A DNA stretch of 64,000 bases. It comes from Vibrio sp. Of7-15. Its GTDB lineage: Bacteria; Pseudomonadota; Gammaproteobacteria; Enterobacterales; Vibrionaceae. The stretch lies in contig NZ_JAKRGH010000004.1 of NCBI RefSeq assembly GCF_022347565.1, positions 186,001-250,000 of the forward strand, given 5' to 3'. The notes under the pieces were generated by a model. It did no database searches, was not told the origin of the DNA, and saw only the letters and a program-made list of their open reading frames with translations. The translations under genes and the position numbers were made by a program. Each line of letters starts with the position of its first letter. The first letter of the stretch is position 1. This document shows, one piece after another, positions 49,692 to 59,538 of the stretch.

Positions 49692-50038
49692 TATTGAACA
49701 CTCCTTATCATTTTATTCTTTGAGTTCATTCAAAGCGCGCCGCAGAGTAGCAGCACTATCTAAAATAATGCGAAGTGAAAATAACAAATTTGCACGGTTT
49801 ATTGACTTGAATCACACAATCAGAAGCAGAACATTATTCTAAAAACATAATAATTAACAAAATTATTACCAAATCAGAGTTAAAGGGCAATAAGTATACA
49901 AAAAATAAGAAAATAGCCCCGTTATTGAGGCTATTACCGATCATTTTGGTTAATTATCTGATGTTTTTTATAGAGGTTGTTAACAAAAATAAGAGAACAA
50001 ATGAGCCTCCCCTTAATGATAATAATCTCTATATATCA
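49692..50038. other. intergenic region between symporter and efflux operon
   Basis: No gene is seen. It holds the symporter promoter and the efflux operon terminator hairpin near 49912-49935. The rest is AT-rich with no clear small ORF. Confidence 0.5.
49904..49935 (-). terminator. terminator downstream of the efflux operon
   Basis: A 7-bp stem AATAGCC/GGCTATT (49912-49918 with 49929-49935) followed on the minus strand by a T-rich run. It is about 100 bp beyond the last efflux gene. Confidence 0.55.
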
Positions 50039-51181
50039 TTATGTTACCGATTCACTCTGTTTTTTCGGGAAAACAAATAGAGCAATAACTCCATATAAAA
50101 TGCCCAAAAACCATAGCTGCAACCACAAATGACGTACGTCGCCAAAATCAGCCCCCATTTGATTCATGCTAACAAAGCCTTTAATGGCAGGCGTGCTTGG
50201 TATGGCTTGTGCTACCCAATGAATAAGCTCTGGCAAGGCCGATTCTGGCCATACAAAGCCAGCCGTAAAAACTAATGGCATCGAGCTCAGCAACACAATT
50301 AACGTCACAATATCACGTCGAGGCACAATCTGACCTAATATGGCCCCGAGCATAATCGCTGACAATAAAAAAGGAGTCAGCAGAATAAAGAGGCTTACTG
50401 GCTCTGCCAACCTACTGATATTGTAATAATCAAAACTAAAACCAAAATAGTACATGGTTAAAAATACGTAGATAACACTAAAAACCACACTACGCACTAA
50501 CAACAGCCGAGCACGAGACACTCTCTGCCAATAACCTACTTTTTCTTGTTTTTGGGTGCCACCTAACAAGCCTACTGCCATGATCAACGTTTGATGTAAA
50601 ATCAACACAAACACAGCAGGCACTACGTAATTCACATAACCGGATGTTGGGTTAAAGGTTGGCTTTAAATTTAATTTAACCGCTGAATATTGCTCAGCCG
50701 CGAGGACCAATGACTGGCCTGACATCACTAAACGTGACACAGAAGCTTTGGCGGCAAGTGTTCCTCCTGCGGTTGCTAACCCTTCCACCACAGTTCCGTA
50801 CACTAAGAAATACGAAGCATCCCCAGCAAACGACAAAACCGGGCTTTTACCTTGCAATAAATCACGATAAAAATGGGCAGGAATAACCAAGATGCCACTG
50901 ACTTCTCCATCAAGAAAAAGTTGCTTAGCGGTATCTATCGACGATACCCGCGCCACAATATTCACTTGAGGTGTCGCATCTGCCATACGCTCTAACTCAC
51001 GGCTCATTTGGCTGCCATCTAAATTTACAACCGCAACCGCTTGCTCACGTGGAGTTTGCTGAGCATAAGGAAGTGGATACAAAAATGAATAAAAGATCAC
51101 ACCACCAAATACCGTAAGTACAATGGCCGGATTTGAAAAGATGGCCTGAATTTCTGCCTTAATTAATTGCCACCAGCTCAT
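50039..51181 (-). CDS. ABC-2 type efflux permease, second copy
   Basis: A YhhJ/YbhR-like ABC-2 permease: one N-terminal helix (about residues 15-35), a large periplasmic domain, then five helices from about 185. The ATG at 51181 overlaps the previous stop by 4 nt and has GAGG upstream. No ATPase gene is in the operon, so nucleotide hydrolysis must come from elsewhere, or these permeases are driven differently. Last gene of the four-gene export operon. Confidence 0.85.
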   Translation of the reverse strand: MSWWQLIKAEIQAIFSNPAIVLTVFGGVIFYSFLYPLPYAQQTPREQAVAVVNLDGSQMSRELERMADATPQVNIVARVSSIDTAKQLFLDGEVSGILVIPAHFYRDLLQGKSPVLSFAGDASYFLVYGTVVEGLATAGGTLAAKASVSRLVMSGQSLVLAAEQYSAVKLNLKPTFNPTSGYVNYVVPAVFVLILHQTLIMAVGLLGGTQKQEKVGYWQRVSRARLLLVRSVVFSVIYVFLTMYYFGFSFDYYNISRLAEPVSLFILLTPFLLSAIMLGAILGQIVPRRDIVTLIVLLSSMPLVFTAGFVWPESALPELIHWVAQAIPSTPAIKGFVSMNQMGADFGDVRHLWLQLWFLGILYGVIALFVFPKKQSESVT

Positions 51182-52338
51182 GAACACACCTCTGTACTGA
51201 ATTGCTTTACGTGCTTTTTAATTAACAACACCACAAAAATAAAAGGCAGAACAAAAAGCCCTAAACACATAAACGGCTCTAGGGAATCAAACGCAGGCAG
51301 CCCATAGTTCGCTTGTGCCACCTGAATCTCAATATAATGACTGCTTGGTAGCAAACTTCGCCAAACTTGGGCTGGGTAAGTCATGTCTGTTACAGGAAAG
51401 GTGACGCCCATAAAAGCAAAACCCGGAGCCGTATACGCCCCTGCCAAACTCAATGCTCTTGCACCATCAAAAGTCAGTAAGAAAAACAGCGACCCCATGA
51501 TCATGCAAGCGGCAACCATCAAGCCTTGAGCAAAAAACAACCACAGCCAACTGCCCTGCATCGGCCATGATAAGCCAATGTATAACGCGCTGATCAACAC
51601 CATGCCTTGTAATAAGAAAATCACATAAAAGGGTAACAGATGAGCGATGAATGTTTTCACCGGTTGATTAGACAGCCACGACCTGCCCCCACTCAGCTGT
51701 TGGTGTCGTGTGATATTCACCAACACCATGATGGTGCCTGCTACAACAATAACTTGCCAAATCGCAGGCACAATCGCTGACACTAAAAAATGGGCATAGT
51801 TATTGTTTTTATTGTACAACGCCGTAATTTGCGTTCGCACAGGCACTGCACTATTGAGAGCCTGTGAAATCACTTTATTACCCGCCGCTAATCCTTTAAC
51901 TGTATCTACCTTTGCAGCAAACGTACCTTGGGCTTGTAGCAATGCTGAACTGACTAATTTACCAATTAAAATATACTGGCTGTTATAAAAGGCAGTCACT
52001 TTGGGCGGAAACCCAAGTAGTGTATTTTTTTCAAAATCACTCGGGATCACCGCAACGGCGTAAATATCTCCAGATTTTAATGCCTTAGAAGCCTCTAAAA
52101 CTGAAGGGTAATGAGCCGCTACATTCAACGTAGGGCTCGATTGATAATGAGTTCCAAGCTGACGGGATAACTGACTGTGATCCAAATCGACCACGCCTAT
52201 GGGTAAGCTTCTTACTAAACCCGCTGAGAATATCCACCACATCAACCAACACAGTAAAAAGGGAAGCCAAGTTAAGACAGCGATCAACCACTTATCTTGC
52301 CATACCCAATACATTCGTTGTTTTAGGCTTACAGACAT
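51178..52338 (-). CDS. ABC-2 type efflux permease, first copy
   Basis: A paralogue of the next gene, with an N-terminal helix (about residues 17-38), a periplasmic domain (VVDLDHSQLSRQLGTHYQ) and about five C-terminal helices. The ATG at 52338 is preferred over a GTG three codons upstream. It directly follows the HlyD-type gene. The pair is the inner-membrane part of a tripartite exporter. Confidence 0.85.
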   Translation of the reverse strand: MSVSLKQRMYWVWQDKWLIAVLTWLPFLLCWLMWWIFSAGLVRSLPIGVVDLDHSQLSRQLGTHYQSSPTLNVAAHYPSVLEASKALKSGDIYAVAVIPSDFEKNTLLGFPPKVTAFYNSQYILIGKLVSSALLQAQGTFAAKVDTVKGLAAGNKVISQALNSAVPVRTQITALYNKNNNYAHFLVSAIVPAIWQVIVVAGTIMVLVNITRHQQLSGGRSWLSNQPVKTFIAHLLPFYVIFLLQGMVLISALYIGLSWPMQGSWLWLFFAQGLMVAACMIMGSLFFLLTFDGARALSLAGAYTAPGFAFMGVTFPVTDMTYPAQVWRSLLPSSHYIEIQVAQANYGLPAFDSLEPFMCLGLFVLPFIFVVLLIKKHVKQFSTEVCS

Positions 52339-52347
52339 AAATCCCAC

Positions 52348-53325
52348 TTACTGCTCAACAAGAACACTCATGCCCACACGAAGCCCCTTAATCGGAGTTA
52401 CTGGGCGCGCTTCCACTTCAAACGTTCGCATGTCAAAACCAGCAGTGGCATCAGTTGAACGCCATGTGGCGTAATCGCCCATTACAGAAACATAACTCAC
52501 CTTAAACGGATAGCTTTTGTCCCCTAATGCCGGAATGGCAGCGTTAAACGTGGCACCTTGTTGAAAGTTTTTGAGTAAATCTTCACGCACATTGAAAGTA
52601 GCCCACGCGTCATCCATGTCGATAATACTCACTACAGGGAAACCTTGAGGGGCTAATTCACCACCTTGCAGCAAAATTTGAGCGACTTCCCCATTATGCC
52701 AACTGGTAATTTTGGTATCCGCTGCATACGCTTCGACCTCTGCTACCGCACCAGCCGCCATTCTCTCTTTTTCAACAGCTGCACGCTTGGTTTCATCACG
52801 AGCACCTTCTTTAGCAAGTTCAAACATCTGCTTAGCTGCACTTTCCGTGTACTTAGCCGCTTGCCACTGCGTATAAGCTTCATCGCGCTTTTGCTCAGCA
52901 ACAACACCATCGCGGTATAAGTTATCCACTCGTTGGTAGGTTTTTTCCATTAAATCAGCCGCCGCTTTTGCTTTTTGCCACTGATCTTTCGCAGCTTCAA
53001 TTTGCTGAATGCGAGCGCCCTTTTGTGCTTGCTCAGCCATGGCTCCAGCCGCTTGCTGGCCTGCTTTTGCTTGTTCTAACTTGGCATCAAGCTCTGGGCT
53101 ATAAATAGTAAAGATTAACTGACCCGGCTTGACTTGTTCTCCTTTCTGAACCAGTACTTCATCAATACGACCAGGGACTTTAGAAGACACATTGTATTGC
53201 TGTGCTTCAATCTGACCTTGCAAGCGTACAGGTTGAGGCTGATAAGCGTACCAAAAACTGTAACTTAACCAGCCGATCACACTACCTACAACAACTAAGC
53301 CTAGTAAGCTTTTAATTTTATTCAT
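52348..53325 (-). CDS. HlyD-family periplasmic adaptor protein
   Basis: A membrane-fusion protein linking the permeases to the TolC-like channel. It has a single N-terminal anchor (about residues 7-25), lipoyl halves (SSKVPGRIDEVLVQKGEQVK and GEVAQILLQGGELAPQGFPV), a helical hairpin rich in Ala and Lys, and a beta-barrel end. Its start overlaps the outer-membrane gene stop by 4 nt (ATGA). Confidence 0.93.
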   Translation of the reverse strand: MNKIKSLLGLVVVGSVIGWLSYSFWYAYQPQPVRLQGQIEAQQYNVSSKVPGRIDEVLVQKGEQVKPGQLIFTIYSPELDAKLEQAKAGQQAAGAMAEQAQKGARIQQIEAAKDQWQKAKAAADLMEKTYQRVDNLYRDGVVAEQKRDEAYTQWQAAKYTESAAKQMFELAKEGARDETKRAAVEKERMAAGAVAEVEAYAADTKITSWHNGEVAQILLQGGELAPQGFPVVSIIDMDDAWATFNVREDLLKNFQQGATFNAAIPALGDKSYPFKVSYVSVMGDYATWRSTDATAGFDMRTFEVEARPVTPIKGLRVGMSVLVEQ

Positions 53326-54707
53326 GATTTAACCTTAACTTGTGCATCATACTGATATTGTGAAAAGCTGTTCATCTCATTACTGATCGCCAGCAACTTA
53401 GAAAGTGAGATAACATAATTAAACGAAGCCGCTAAACGCTGAGTTTTAACGCTTGCCAGATAGAGCTCGGCATCGACTACGTCTAATGAAGTTGATAAAC
53501 CTTGGCGAAATGCTTTTTCACGTAAACGCACATTTTCAGACGCCAATGCCAAACTGGATGATAAACCTTGATACTCTTCAATGGCTTGGTTCGCTTCACG
53601 GTATGTTTTTTCAACCAATACCGTTAAATCTTGCTCTGCCTGCGCTCGCAAATGGTTCACTTGCAATACCGCACTATGAGCCGCTTTTACTTTGCCCGAG
53701 CGCCCCGATGTATCCACCAGCGGAACATTAACGCCAACACCCACCATCCAATCTGGAGCCACCGCAGAAGCTAAACTGTCATCTTCATGTAGGTTGTAAT
53801 TTCCATATAAGTACACTTCAGGGTAATACTTACCTTTTTCGGCTTTTATCAGGTTTGAGGCTTGTTTGTGTTTGGCATCTAACATTGCCAAGCCTGGATA
53901 AGTGGATAAGGTTTTGTCGATAAACGCTTGCATTTCCGGCAAAGAGTGATTGATAAAAAGTGGTGTTGATGGCAACACACCGCCTTCAGCTTTGATGAGT
54001 TTAGTAAGGGCAACCTGAGCAATTTCTAAATCGCGTTGCGCTTTTTTACGATCCACTTTGGCTTTATCTAATGACGCTTCAGCCTGTAAACGTTCAACTT
54101 TGGCTATTTGCCCCTGCTCTTCTAAACGCAGTGCGAAATCACGGTGTTTTTGCAATCCATCTTCCACTTCTTGATAAGTAGCAAACACATCTTTCGCCAG
54201 AACAACGCTGAAATAGTATTTGGCTAGATCTTCAAATTTTGCCTGTTGTTTCATCCCTAATAGGCTTTCTGCCTCTTCTTTTTTTCCTTCGGCAATATCT
54301 TGTGCTGCACTTATACGACCACCTGTAAAAATAGGCCAAATGGCACGGATAGAGGTAGTGAAAATGTTGCGATCCGTAATCGTGGAAGTGAGCAAATGAT
54401 CTAAGCCTTTTAGCATCTCACCACCAATGGGCGTACTGTCGGCAAATTCAGAGGCTGACAACGTAACGTCGTCATCTAACCGGGTGTACATGGCCGACAA
54501 TCCAATACTTGGCAGATAAAGATCCCGAGCGGCATCTTGAAGGTGCTCAGAGCGGTTTATATTGGCTTTTTGCGCAGCAAGCTCATCACTGTTAACCAAA
54601 ACACGATCCCAAGCTTGTTTAAATTCCACTGTTTCAGCTTGTATTAAAGGTGAACTGAATAACCCACACACTAATACTGTAACCATCGAGTGTTTTATTT
54701 TTCTCAT
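53322..54707 (-). CDS. TolC-type outer-membrane efflux channel
   Basis: Outer-membrane factor with a signal peptide (ending about residue 24, LIQAET) and two repeated OEP halves, each rich in long helices (RSEHLQDAARDLYLPSIGL-type motifs, GRSGKVKAAHSAVLQVNHLR). It is the first gene of the efflux operon; the palindrome TAGAGTATATACTCTA lies 30-45 bp upstream. The substrate is unknown. Confidence 0.9.
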   Translation of the reverse strand: MRKIKHSMVTVLVCGLFSSPLIQAETVEFKQAWDRVLVNSDELAAQKANINRSEHLQDAARDLYLPSIGLSAMYTRLDDDVTLSASEFADSTPIGGEMLKGLDHLLTSTITDRNIFTTSIRAIWPIFTGGRISAAQDIAEGKKEEAESLLGMKQQAKFEDLAKYYFSVVLAKDVFATYQEVEDGLQKHRDFALRLEEQGQIAKVERLQAEASLDKAKVDRKKAQRDLEIAQVALTKLIKAEGGVLPSTPLFINHSLPEMQAFIDKTLSTYPGLAMLDAKHKQASNLIKAEKGKYYPEVYLYGNYNLHEDDSLASAVAPDWMVGVGVNVPLVDTSGRSGKVKAAHSAVLQVNHLRAQAEQDLTVLVEKTYREANQAIEEYQGLSSSLALASENVRLREKAFRQGLSTSLDVVDAELYLASVKTQRLAASFNYVISLSKLLAISNEMNSFSQYQYDAQVKVKS

Positions 54708-54736
54708 TACTTTTCTCTACTGCGACGTAAAACAAA

Positions 54737-54752
54737 TAGAGTATATACTCTA
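54737..54752. promoter_or_regulatory. perfect 16-bp palindrome in the efflux operon promoter
   Basis: TAGAGTATATACTCTA is fully self-complementary and sits 30-45 bp before the TolC-type start, where a repressor would block transcription. The TetR/LuxT-like regulator encoded just upstream is the obvious candidate to bind it. Confidence 0.6.
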
Positions 54753-54772
54753 ATTTAATGAGAAAATAGCAC

Positions 54773-54803
54773 AAAAAAAGGCCTCCCCGTAGGCAAGCCT
54801 TTT
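54773..54803 (-). terminator. terminator of the luxT-like gene
   Basis: On the minus strand, stem AAAAGGC/GCCTTTT (54797-54803 with 54776-54782) and a seven-T run follow the regulator. A second 8-bp hairpin (54807-54814 with 54828-54835) precedes it. Confidence 0.75.
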
Positions 54804-54851
54804 AATACTCTTAGTGACTGTGGATAACTAAGAGTTAATCATCTGAATAAA

Positions 54852-55313
54852 TTACTGACTCATACGAATCAATGACTTACCAATTAGCCATTCAAGATCT
54901 TTACGGCTGTCGGCACCGTATAAGTCTTCACATAAGCTGTATAGACGCTCAACGCCATTTTTCGCAAACTCATGTGCATTTTCTGAAGTCACAATATGAT
55001 GGAATAGCAAACGTAATACAGCACGGAACTGTGTGTCTTCTAACGAGCTGATCCAGCTGTTGATGAATGCATCTTTACCATTCTGCATATCTAATTTTTC
55101 GACAAAAAGACGGAAAATACGGCCATCTAATGCAGCTGTAAAATCTGTTTTTTTCGGAAAGTGATGGCTGATACCTGTGCGTGATACACCAGTTTGTTGA
55201 CTAAGAGTTGTATATGACATTTTGTCATAACCTAGGGTCAGCAGTTGATCTACTACGGCATCCATAATTTTCTGGATAGTGATTTCGGTATCTTCTTTAC
55301 TACGCTTTGGCAT
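54852..55313 (-). CDS. luxT: TetR-family regulator, LuxT-like
   Basis: A 153-residue one-component regulator. The N-terminal helix-turn-helix reads MSYTTLSQQTGVSRTGISHH. Length and sequence pattern match the Vibrio LuxT family, which modulates quorum-sensing small RNAs or related targets in other species. That identification is from memory, so the symbol is tentative. It lies between the efflux operon (same strand, downstream) and a divergent acyl-CoA synthetase gene, and may control either. Confidence 0.75.
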   Translation of the reverse strand: MPKRSKEDTEITIQKIMDAVVDQLLTLGYDKMSYTTLSQQTGVSRTGISHHFPKKTDFTAALDGRIFRLFVEKLDMQNGKDAFINSWISSLEDTQFRAVLRLLFHHIVTSENAHEFAKNGVERLYSLCEDLYGADSRKDLEWLIGKSLIRMSQ

Positions 55314-55515
55314 AACTAAAGGCTCTTCTCTTTGTAAAATCCATATTCACCAAGAATGAAAGACTCAATTTGGCATTAGTAAATAATAATCAATATTGAT
55401 TATATATTATTAACAGAACTTAATTCTGTTTATCTTATTATTTTAGATCAAGCATTCTCCATGTAATCAATCAGATCGGCAAGCAATTATTTGCACTAAA
55501 ACTTGACTGACCAGT

Positions 55516-55525
55516 GAGTTAACTC
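55516..55525. promoter_or_regulatory. palindrome GAGTTAACTC upstream of the acyl-CoA synthetase
   Basis: A perfect 10-bp palindrome sharing GAGT/ACTC half-sites with the efflux-promoter palindrome, but with a spacer two bases shorter. It lies 79-88 bp before the synthetase start. Weak evidence for shared regulation. Confidence 0.3.
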
Positions 55526-55603
55526 CATATTAACACTATAATAACAATCATATATGCAATCAATACAATCGCGTCTAATAATAAATACTTATAGGGATAT
55601 AAA

Positions 55604-57262
55604 ATGGAACAAAACTACCCATACCCACATCAACAGGTTGCACACTGGGCTTCTCAAAAACCCAATGACGTATTCCTAAGGCAAATCATTGATCGCCAAT
55701 TTAAAGATTTCACGTATAACGATGTCTACGAGCATGCTCTTAGAATTGTAGCCGCTTTGCAAGATATGGGACTTCATTCGGGCGATAAAGTTGCACTGAT
55801 ATCAAAAAACTGTGCTGAGTGGTTCATTATTGACTTAGCGTTAATGCTAGGTAACTACGTGAGTGTCCCCATTTTCCCAACAGCAGGGGTTGACACCATC
55901 ATTCATGTCTTACGCCACAGTGAAGCAAAAGCCGTATTTGTTGGAAAATTAGACGATACAAAGGCAACATCTGCTTCTCTGGCACATTTTGATGATCTTC
56001 ACACGGTATCAATGCCTTACAAAACCGTTGAGTGCCGTTATTCATGGAACGAACTTATCGCGCAGTACCAACCAGCAACTTGCAATCTTGAGCGCAAAGA
56101 CTCTGACTTAATGTCCATCGTATATACCTCCGGCACATCCGGCCTACCAAAAGGAGCACTCTTAAAATACGGCGCGTTTACATGGTCTTCTCATAAGCTG
56201 ATTGAACATATAGGTATGCAAGAAGGGGATAAACTGTTCTCCTACCTACCACTGGCTCACATTACGGAACGTGTTTACATCCTTGGAACCTCAATGTCTG
56301 CGGGGATTCCTGTCGCTTTCCCAGAGTCACTGGATACCTTCATTGAAGATGTGAAGATGCACCGCCCGACCCTGTTTATTTCTGTACCGCGTTTATGGAC
56401 ACTATTCCAACAACGTATCCAAGAAAAATTACCTCAGAAAAAACTCGATCTGCTGCTAAAAATCCCACTCGTTTCCACCTTAATTAAACGTAAGTTAGCT
56501 GATGGACTCGGGTTAAACAAAGCACGAGTTCTGGGTTGTGGATCTGCACCCGTTTCTGCTGGGCTATTACGCTGGTATGAAAGTATCGGCCTTAACATTA
56601 CCGAAGCATGGGGAATGACAGAATCTTTTGCTTACAGCACCCTAAACTACCCATTCAGAAGCGATAAGATTGGTTCAGTTGGTAATGCAGGCCCAGGTGT
56701 CGAGCTAAAAATTGCTGACGATGATGAGATTTTAGTGAAATCGACAGGCCTATTTGATGGGTACTACAAAGATCCTCAAACATCCTCAGAAACCGTTGTC
56801 GATGAATGGCTACATACTGGTGACATTGGTATTTTAGATGATGAAGGCTACTTAACCATTCAAGGCCGCAAAAAAGACAACTTTAAGACAGCAAAAGGAA
56901 AATTCGTTTGCCCTGTGCCCATTGAAAAACGTTTATTCGAGCTCAGTAATATTGAGATGATGTGTTTGATTGGTTTAGGCATGCCCGCCCCTATTCTATT
57001 AGCGATCCCACATGACATTCCTAACTTCGACAGATCGCGCTTTGAACGCAAACTCCATCGCGTCCTGGATCAAATCAATAACGAGCTAGAATCTCATGAA
57101 AAAATTGGTGGTGTACTTGTCATTAAAGAACCATGGAGCATAGACAACGAAATTTTAACACCCACGTTAAAAATCAAACGTCATCTGCTTGAGAAAAACT
57201 ACCACGATATTGGTGCAAACTGGCCTAAAGGCACCAAAGTCCAATGGGAAGATCAGCTATAA
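55604..57262 (+). CDS. AMP-binding acyl-CoA synthetase (long-chain fatty-acid CoA ligase type)
   Basis: An ATP-dependent enzyme that activates a carboxylic acid, probably a fatty acid, to its CoA thioester. 552 residues. The AMP-binding motif IVYTSGTSGLPKGA (about residue 172-185), the ITEAWGMTES signature and the LHTGDIGILDDEGYLTIQGR hinge are present. The C-terminal Lys region (LKIKRHLLEK) fits adenylation. AGGGAT precedes the ATG. Divergent from the LuxT-like regulator. Exact substrate not readable. Confidence 0.88.
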   Translation: MEQNYPYPHQQVAHWASQKPNDVFLRQIIDRQFKDFTYNDVYEHALRIVAALQDMGLHSGDKVALISKNCAEWFIIDLALMLGNYVSVPIFPTAGVDTIIHVLRHSEAKAVFVGKLDDTKATSASLAHFDDLHTVSMPYKTVECRYSWNELIAQYQPATCNLERKDSDLMSIVYTSGTSGLPKGALLKYGAFTWSSHKLIEHIGMQEGDKLFSYLPLAHITERVYILGTSMSAGIPVAFPESLDTFIEDVKMHRPTLFISVPRLWTLFQQRIQEKLPQKKLDLLLKIPLVSTLIKRKLADGLGLNKARVLGCGSAPVSAGLLRWYESIGLNITEAWGMTESFAYSTLNYPFRSDKIGSVGNAGPGVELKIADDDEILVKSTGLFDGYYKDPQTSSETVVDEWLHTGDIGILDDEGYLTIQGRKKDNFKTAKGKFVCPVPIEKRLFELSNIEMMCLIGLGMPAPILLAIPHDIPNFDRSRFERKLHRVLDQINNELESHEKIGGVLVIKEPWSIDNEILTPTLKIKRHLLEKNYHDIGANWPKGTKVQWEDQL

Positions 57263-57302
57263 ATGTAACATCGACACCATATATTTTTAGATACTAACCA
57301 AA

Positions 57303-57338
57303 AACGAGCCCCATGACTATCATGCCATGGGGCTCGTT
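57303..57338. terminator. bidirectional terminator between synthetase and lipoxygenase genes
   Basis: A 13-bp perfect stem (57303-57315 with 57326-57338) lying between the convergent genes, 41 bp after the synthetase stop. Confidence 0.85.
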
Positions 57339-57357
57339 GTTTATACCAAGGCTCTAA

Positions 57358-59538
57358 TTAAATACTGATGCTGTTTGGTATTTGAGAAGGCAGCTGGAAT
57401 GGGTAAGGCATTGGGCGAATTTTGTTTAACTGACGAATGGACACTTCATGCATCGACAGTTCCCCTTGGAAATCCGCTAACAACTCCTCTAACTCAGGGG
57501 AATCAAAATAAGGCACTCGCGGATCATCACTGTAATAGGCAAAGGTATCAAATTGAATGTTACTCAGTAGATACTCGAATGAGAAGGTATACAAAGAAAC
57601 ATCTAATGGCGGATACCAATCAAAACAGTCTTTTGCTGTTAGTACTTCATCACGTGTCGGCATATCACGATAAATCGTTCCTGCTACGCTTGGCATGTAT
57701 GACATCAGCGGGTACTGAGCAAAGTTAACAGAAGCGTGTTGAGGACCAGCAATGTAGATGATCTGAGCAATCATTTTTGCCAAATACTCAGTACTATCAA
57801 TCATGTACGGTTGTTCTGCATTTCCAGTTTCTTTTAAACCATTAAGCCCTTTAAAACCTGCAAATTCTGGGTTCACTAACTCATTTATCCATGCTTGAAG
57901 TTCCGTGTCTGCTTTCACTGCCGCATCGTTTTCGTAGTAATACCCAACATAACCTGAAACAAACTTATTAATAGACGCCCATAACAGACGGGTGTCATCA
58001 CGGAATGGGAAGGTTGGCAGTGCATCTACCCCTCTTAGTTTAAAGATTTGATCTGGGTTTTGTTCATCCCAACGCCATGCTTGATGTGCTTTGGCCACCA
58101 AATCTAACGTAGACTCAATCGCAGGGCCAACATTAGTCGCCACCACCCCTCTAGGCACGATCAAACTATTTCTTGCATCATCATTAATTTGTAAGGTGAA
58201 GCGGAAATGAGGCTCTAATAAATGAAACAGTGGATGTTGCTTCGAAAGCTGGCGATGAGCTGCCAAAATCATAGGTTCAACCGTTAAATGGCATGCTCCT
58301 AAATGCGCAACAGATTCATGCTGAATGGCGCAGACAGTGTTCACGATGAATTTCGCAACTTTCCATTTATGCAGTTCTGGATCATTCGCCCCAGAACAAT
58401 CATTAGGCGTCAGAATCGGCGCACTACCTTTTCCACCTTCACCACAATCGTTCAATTGCTTAAGCTGAATGGCGACAGGCACTAAAAAACCACCATCTGC
58501 CGGCGGGTAGCCCTCTGGGAGTTTTTGAGAACAATAGAACAAAGCAATTGGAGCAGCTAAATAACGCGGAATGCCATTAAAGGTGCTGGTTTTCGCGCCA
58601 TCCAATACTTCATAGTTACAAACATAAAGCAGTTTATTATTAATGGCCTCTTCTAATGTCACGGATTTATCACCAACCACAGACTGTAAAATTTCATCCG
58701 TAATTGGGAAGTGACGTTTGGAGTTCTCATCTTCCGATAAAGGCGCGCCCACAAGCTCAGAAAGCGTTATCGCATGGGTCATCGACTCTTTTTCAGACTC
58801 TGTACAAACACGAATTAAGTTAGTGGTGTTAAAACCTGCGGTTTGTAAATAAGAGAAGAACCAATCTTGCTCACAAGGTTTAGTGCCAGTCGCCATCCAC
58901 TCTTTATGCGGAATGTCCATCATTAAAGGTTTTGCGATTGTCTCAAAAAGATTTTCATAATCTTCTGCTGAAGTGCCTTTCAAAATGACTTTGCTATCCG
59001 CGTCACCTAAAAGCTCATACAAGCCTGATTTTAGAATGGCCGTTAAACCTTCTTCTTCTACTTGTTTAACCACATTCTCAACACCAGTGACAATTTGAGC
59101 AATGTCTTTTGGCAATTTGATCAACCCTTCCACCGTACTTTCTACGACATCAGGCACCTTTTTCAGCTCTTTGATCAATTTCTCTAACTTTTTAAGCTTT
59201 TTAGGAAGATTAACCATACTGGTATTTTCATAATCTTCCCAAGCTTCTTTAAGCTCTTTAAACGACCCAAAATCCAAATCGTTTTTCAGATCTTCTTCAA
59301 CCAATCGCACCAATACATTTTTATAGTTTTCTGCAATAACCTTACCGACCCTCAATACCTTAGCTTTATATGCCAAAGAGTAATTGTCTTCGGAAGGTAC
59401 ACTGGCCGTCATCGGCACACCCGGCAAGTAGGTTTGCATGTAATTGTACTTAGTACGGGCTAACTTTAAGTGATAATCGCGCTCTTCTAATTGCTCAGCG
59501 TCTGTTACTAGATTGGGTAGTATTATTGTTGAATCCAC
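57358..59538 (-). CDS. lipoxygenase (iron-dependent fatty-acid dioxygenase)
   Basis: A predicted arachidonate/linoleate-type dioxygenase. From the GTG at 59538 (AAAGGA 7 nt upstream) it has about 726 residues. All five usual iron ligands are seen: His412 and His417 (AHLGACHL), His601 and Asn605 (QHASVNFAQ) and the C-terminal Ile. The LOX blocks AAHRQLSKQHPLFHLLEPHF and SLIVPRGVVATN are intact. A Lys/Glu-rich helical stretch (about 94-165) precedes the catalytic domain. With this start there is no signal peptide, unlike Pseudomonas LoxA; a longer in-frame start (59580 or 59655) would add a hydrophobic N-terminus. It is monocistronic. Confidence 0.93.
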   Translation of the reverse strand: MDSTIILPNLVTDAEQLEERDYHLKLARTKYNYMQTYLPGVPMTASVPSEDNYSLAYKAKVLRVGKVIAENYKNVLVRLVEEDLKNDLDFGSFKELKEAWEDYENTSMVNLPKKLKKLEKLIKELKKVPDVVESTVEGLIKLPKDIAQIVTGVENVVKQVEEEGLTAILKSGLYELLGDADSKVILKGTSAEDYENLFETIAKPLMMDIPHKEWMATGTKPCEQDWFFSYLQTAGFNTTNLIRVCTESEKESMTHAITLSELVGAPLSEDENSKRHFPITDEILQSVVGDKSVTLEEAINNKLLYVCNYEVLDGAKTSTFNGIPRYLAAPIALFYCSQKLPEGYPPADGGFLVPVAIQLKQLNDCGEGGKGSAPILTPNDCSGANDPELHKWKVAKFIVNTVCAIQHESVAHLGACHLTVEPMILAAHRQLSKQHPLFHLLEPHFRFTLQINDDARNSLIVPRGVVATNVGPAIESTLDLVAKAHQAWRWDEQNPDQIFKLRGVDALPTFPFRDDTRLLWASINKFVSGYVGYYYENDAAVKADTELQAWINELVNPEFAGFKGLNGLKETGNAEQPYMIDSTEYLAKMIAQIIYIAGPQHASVNFAQYPLMSYMPSVAGTIYRDMPTRDEVLTAKDCFDWYPPLDVSLYTFSFEYLLSNIQFDTFAYYSDDPRVPYFDSPELEELLADFQGELSMHEVSIRQLNKIRPMPYPFQLPSQIPNSISI

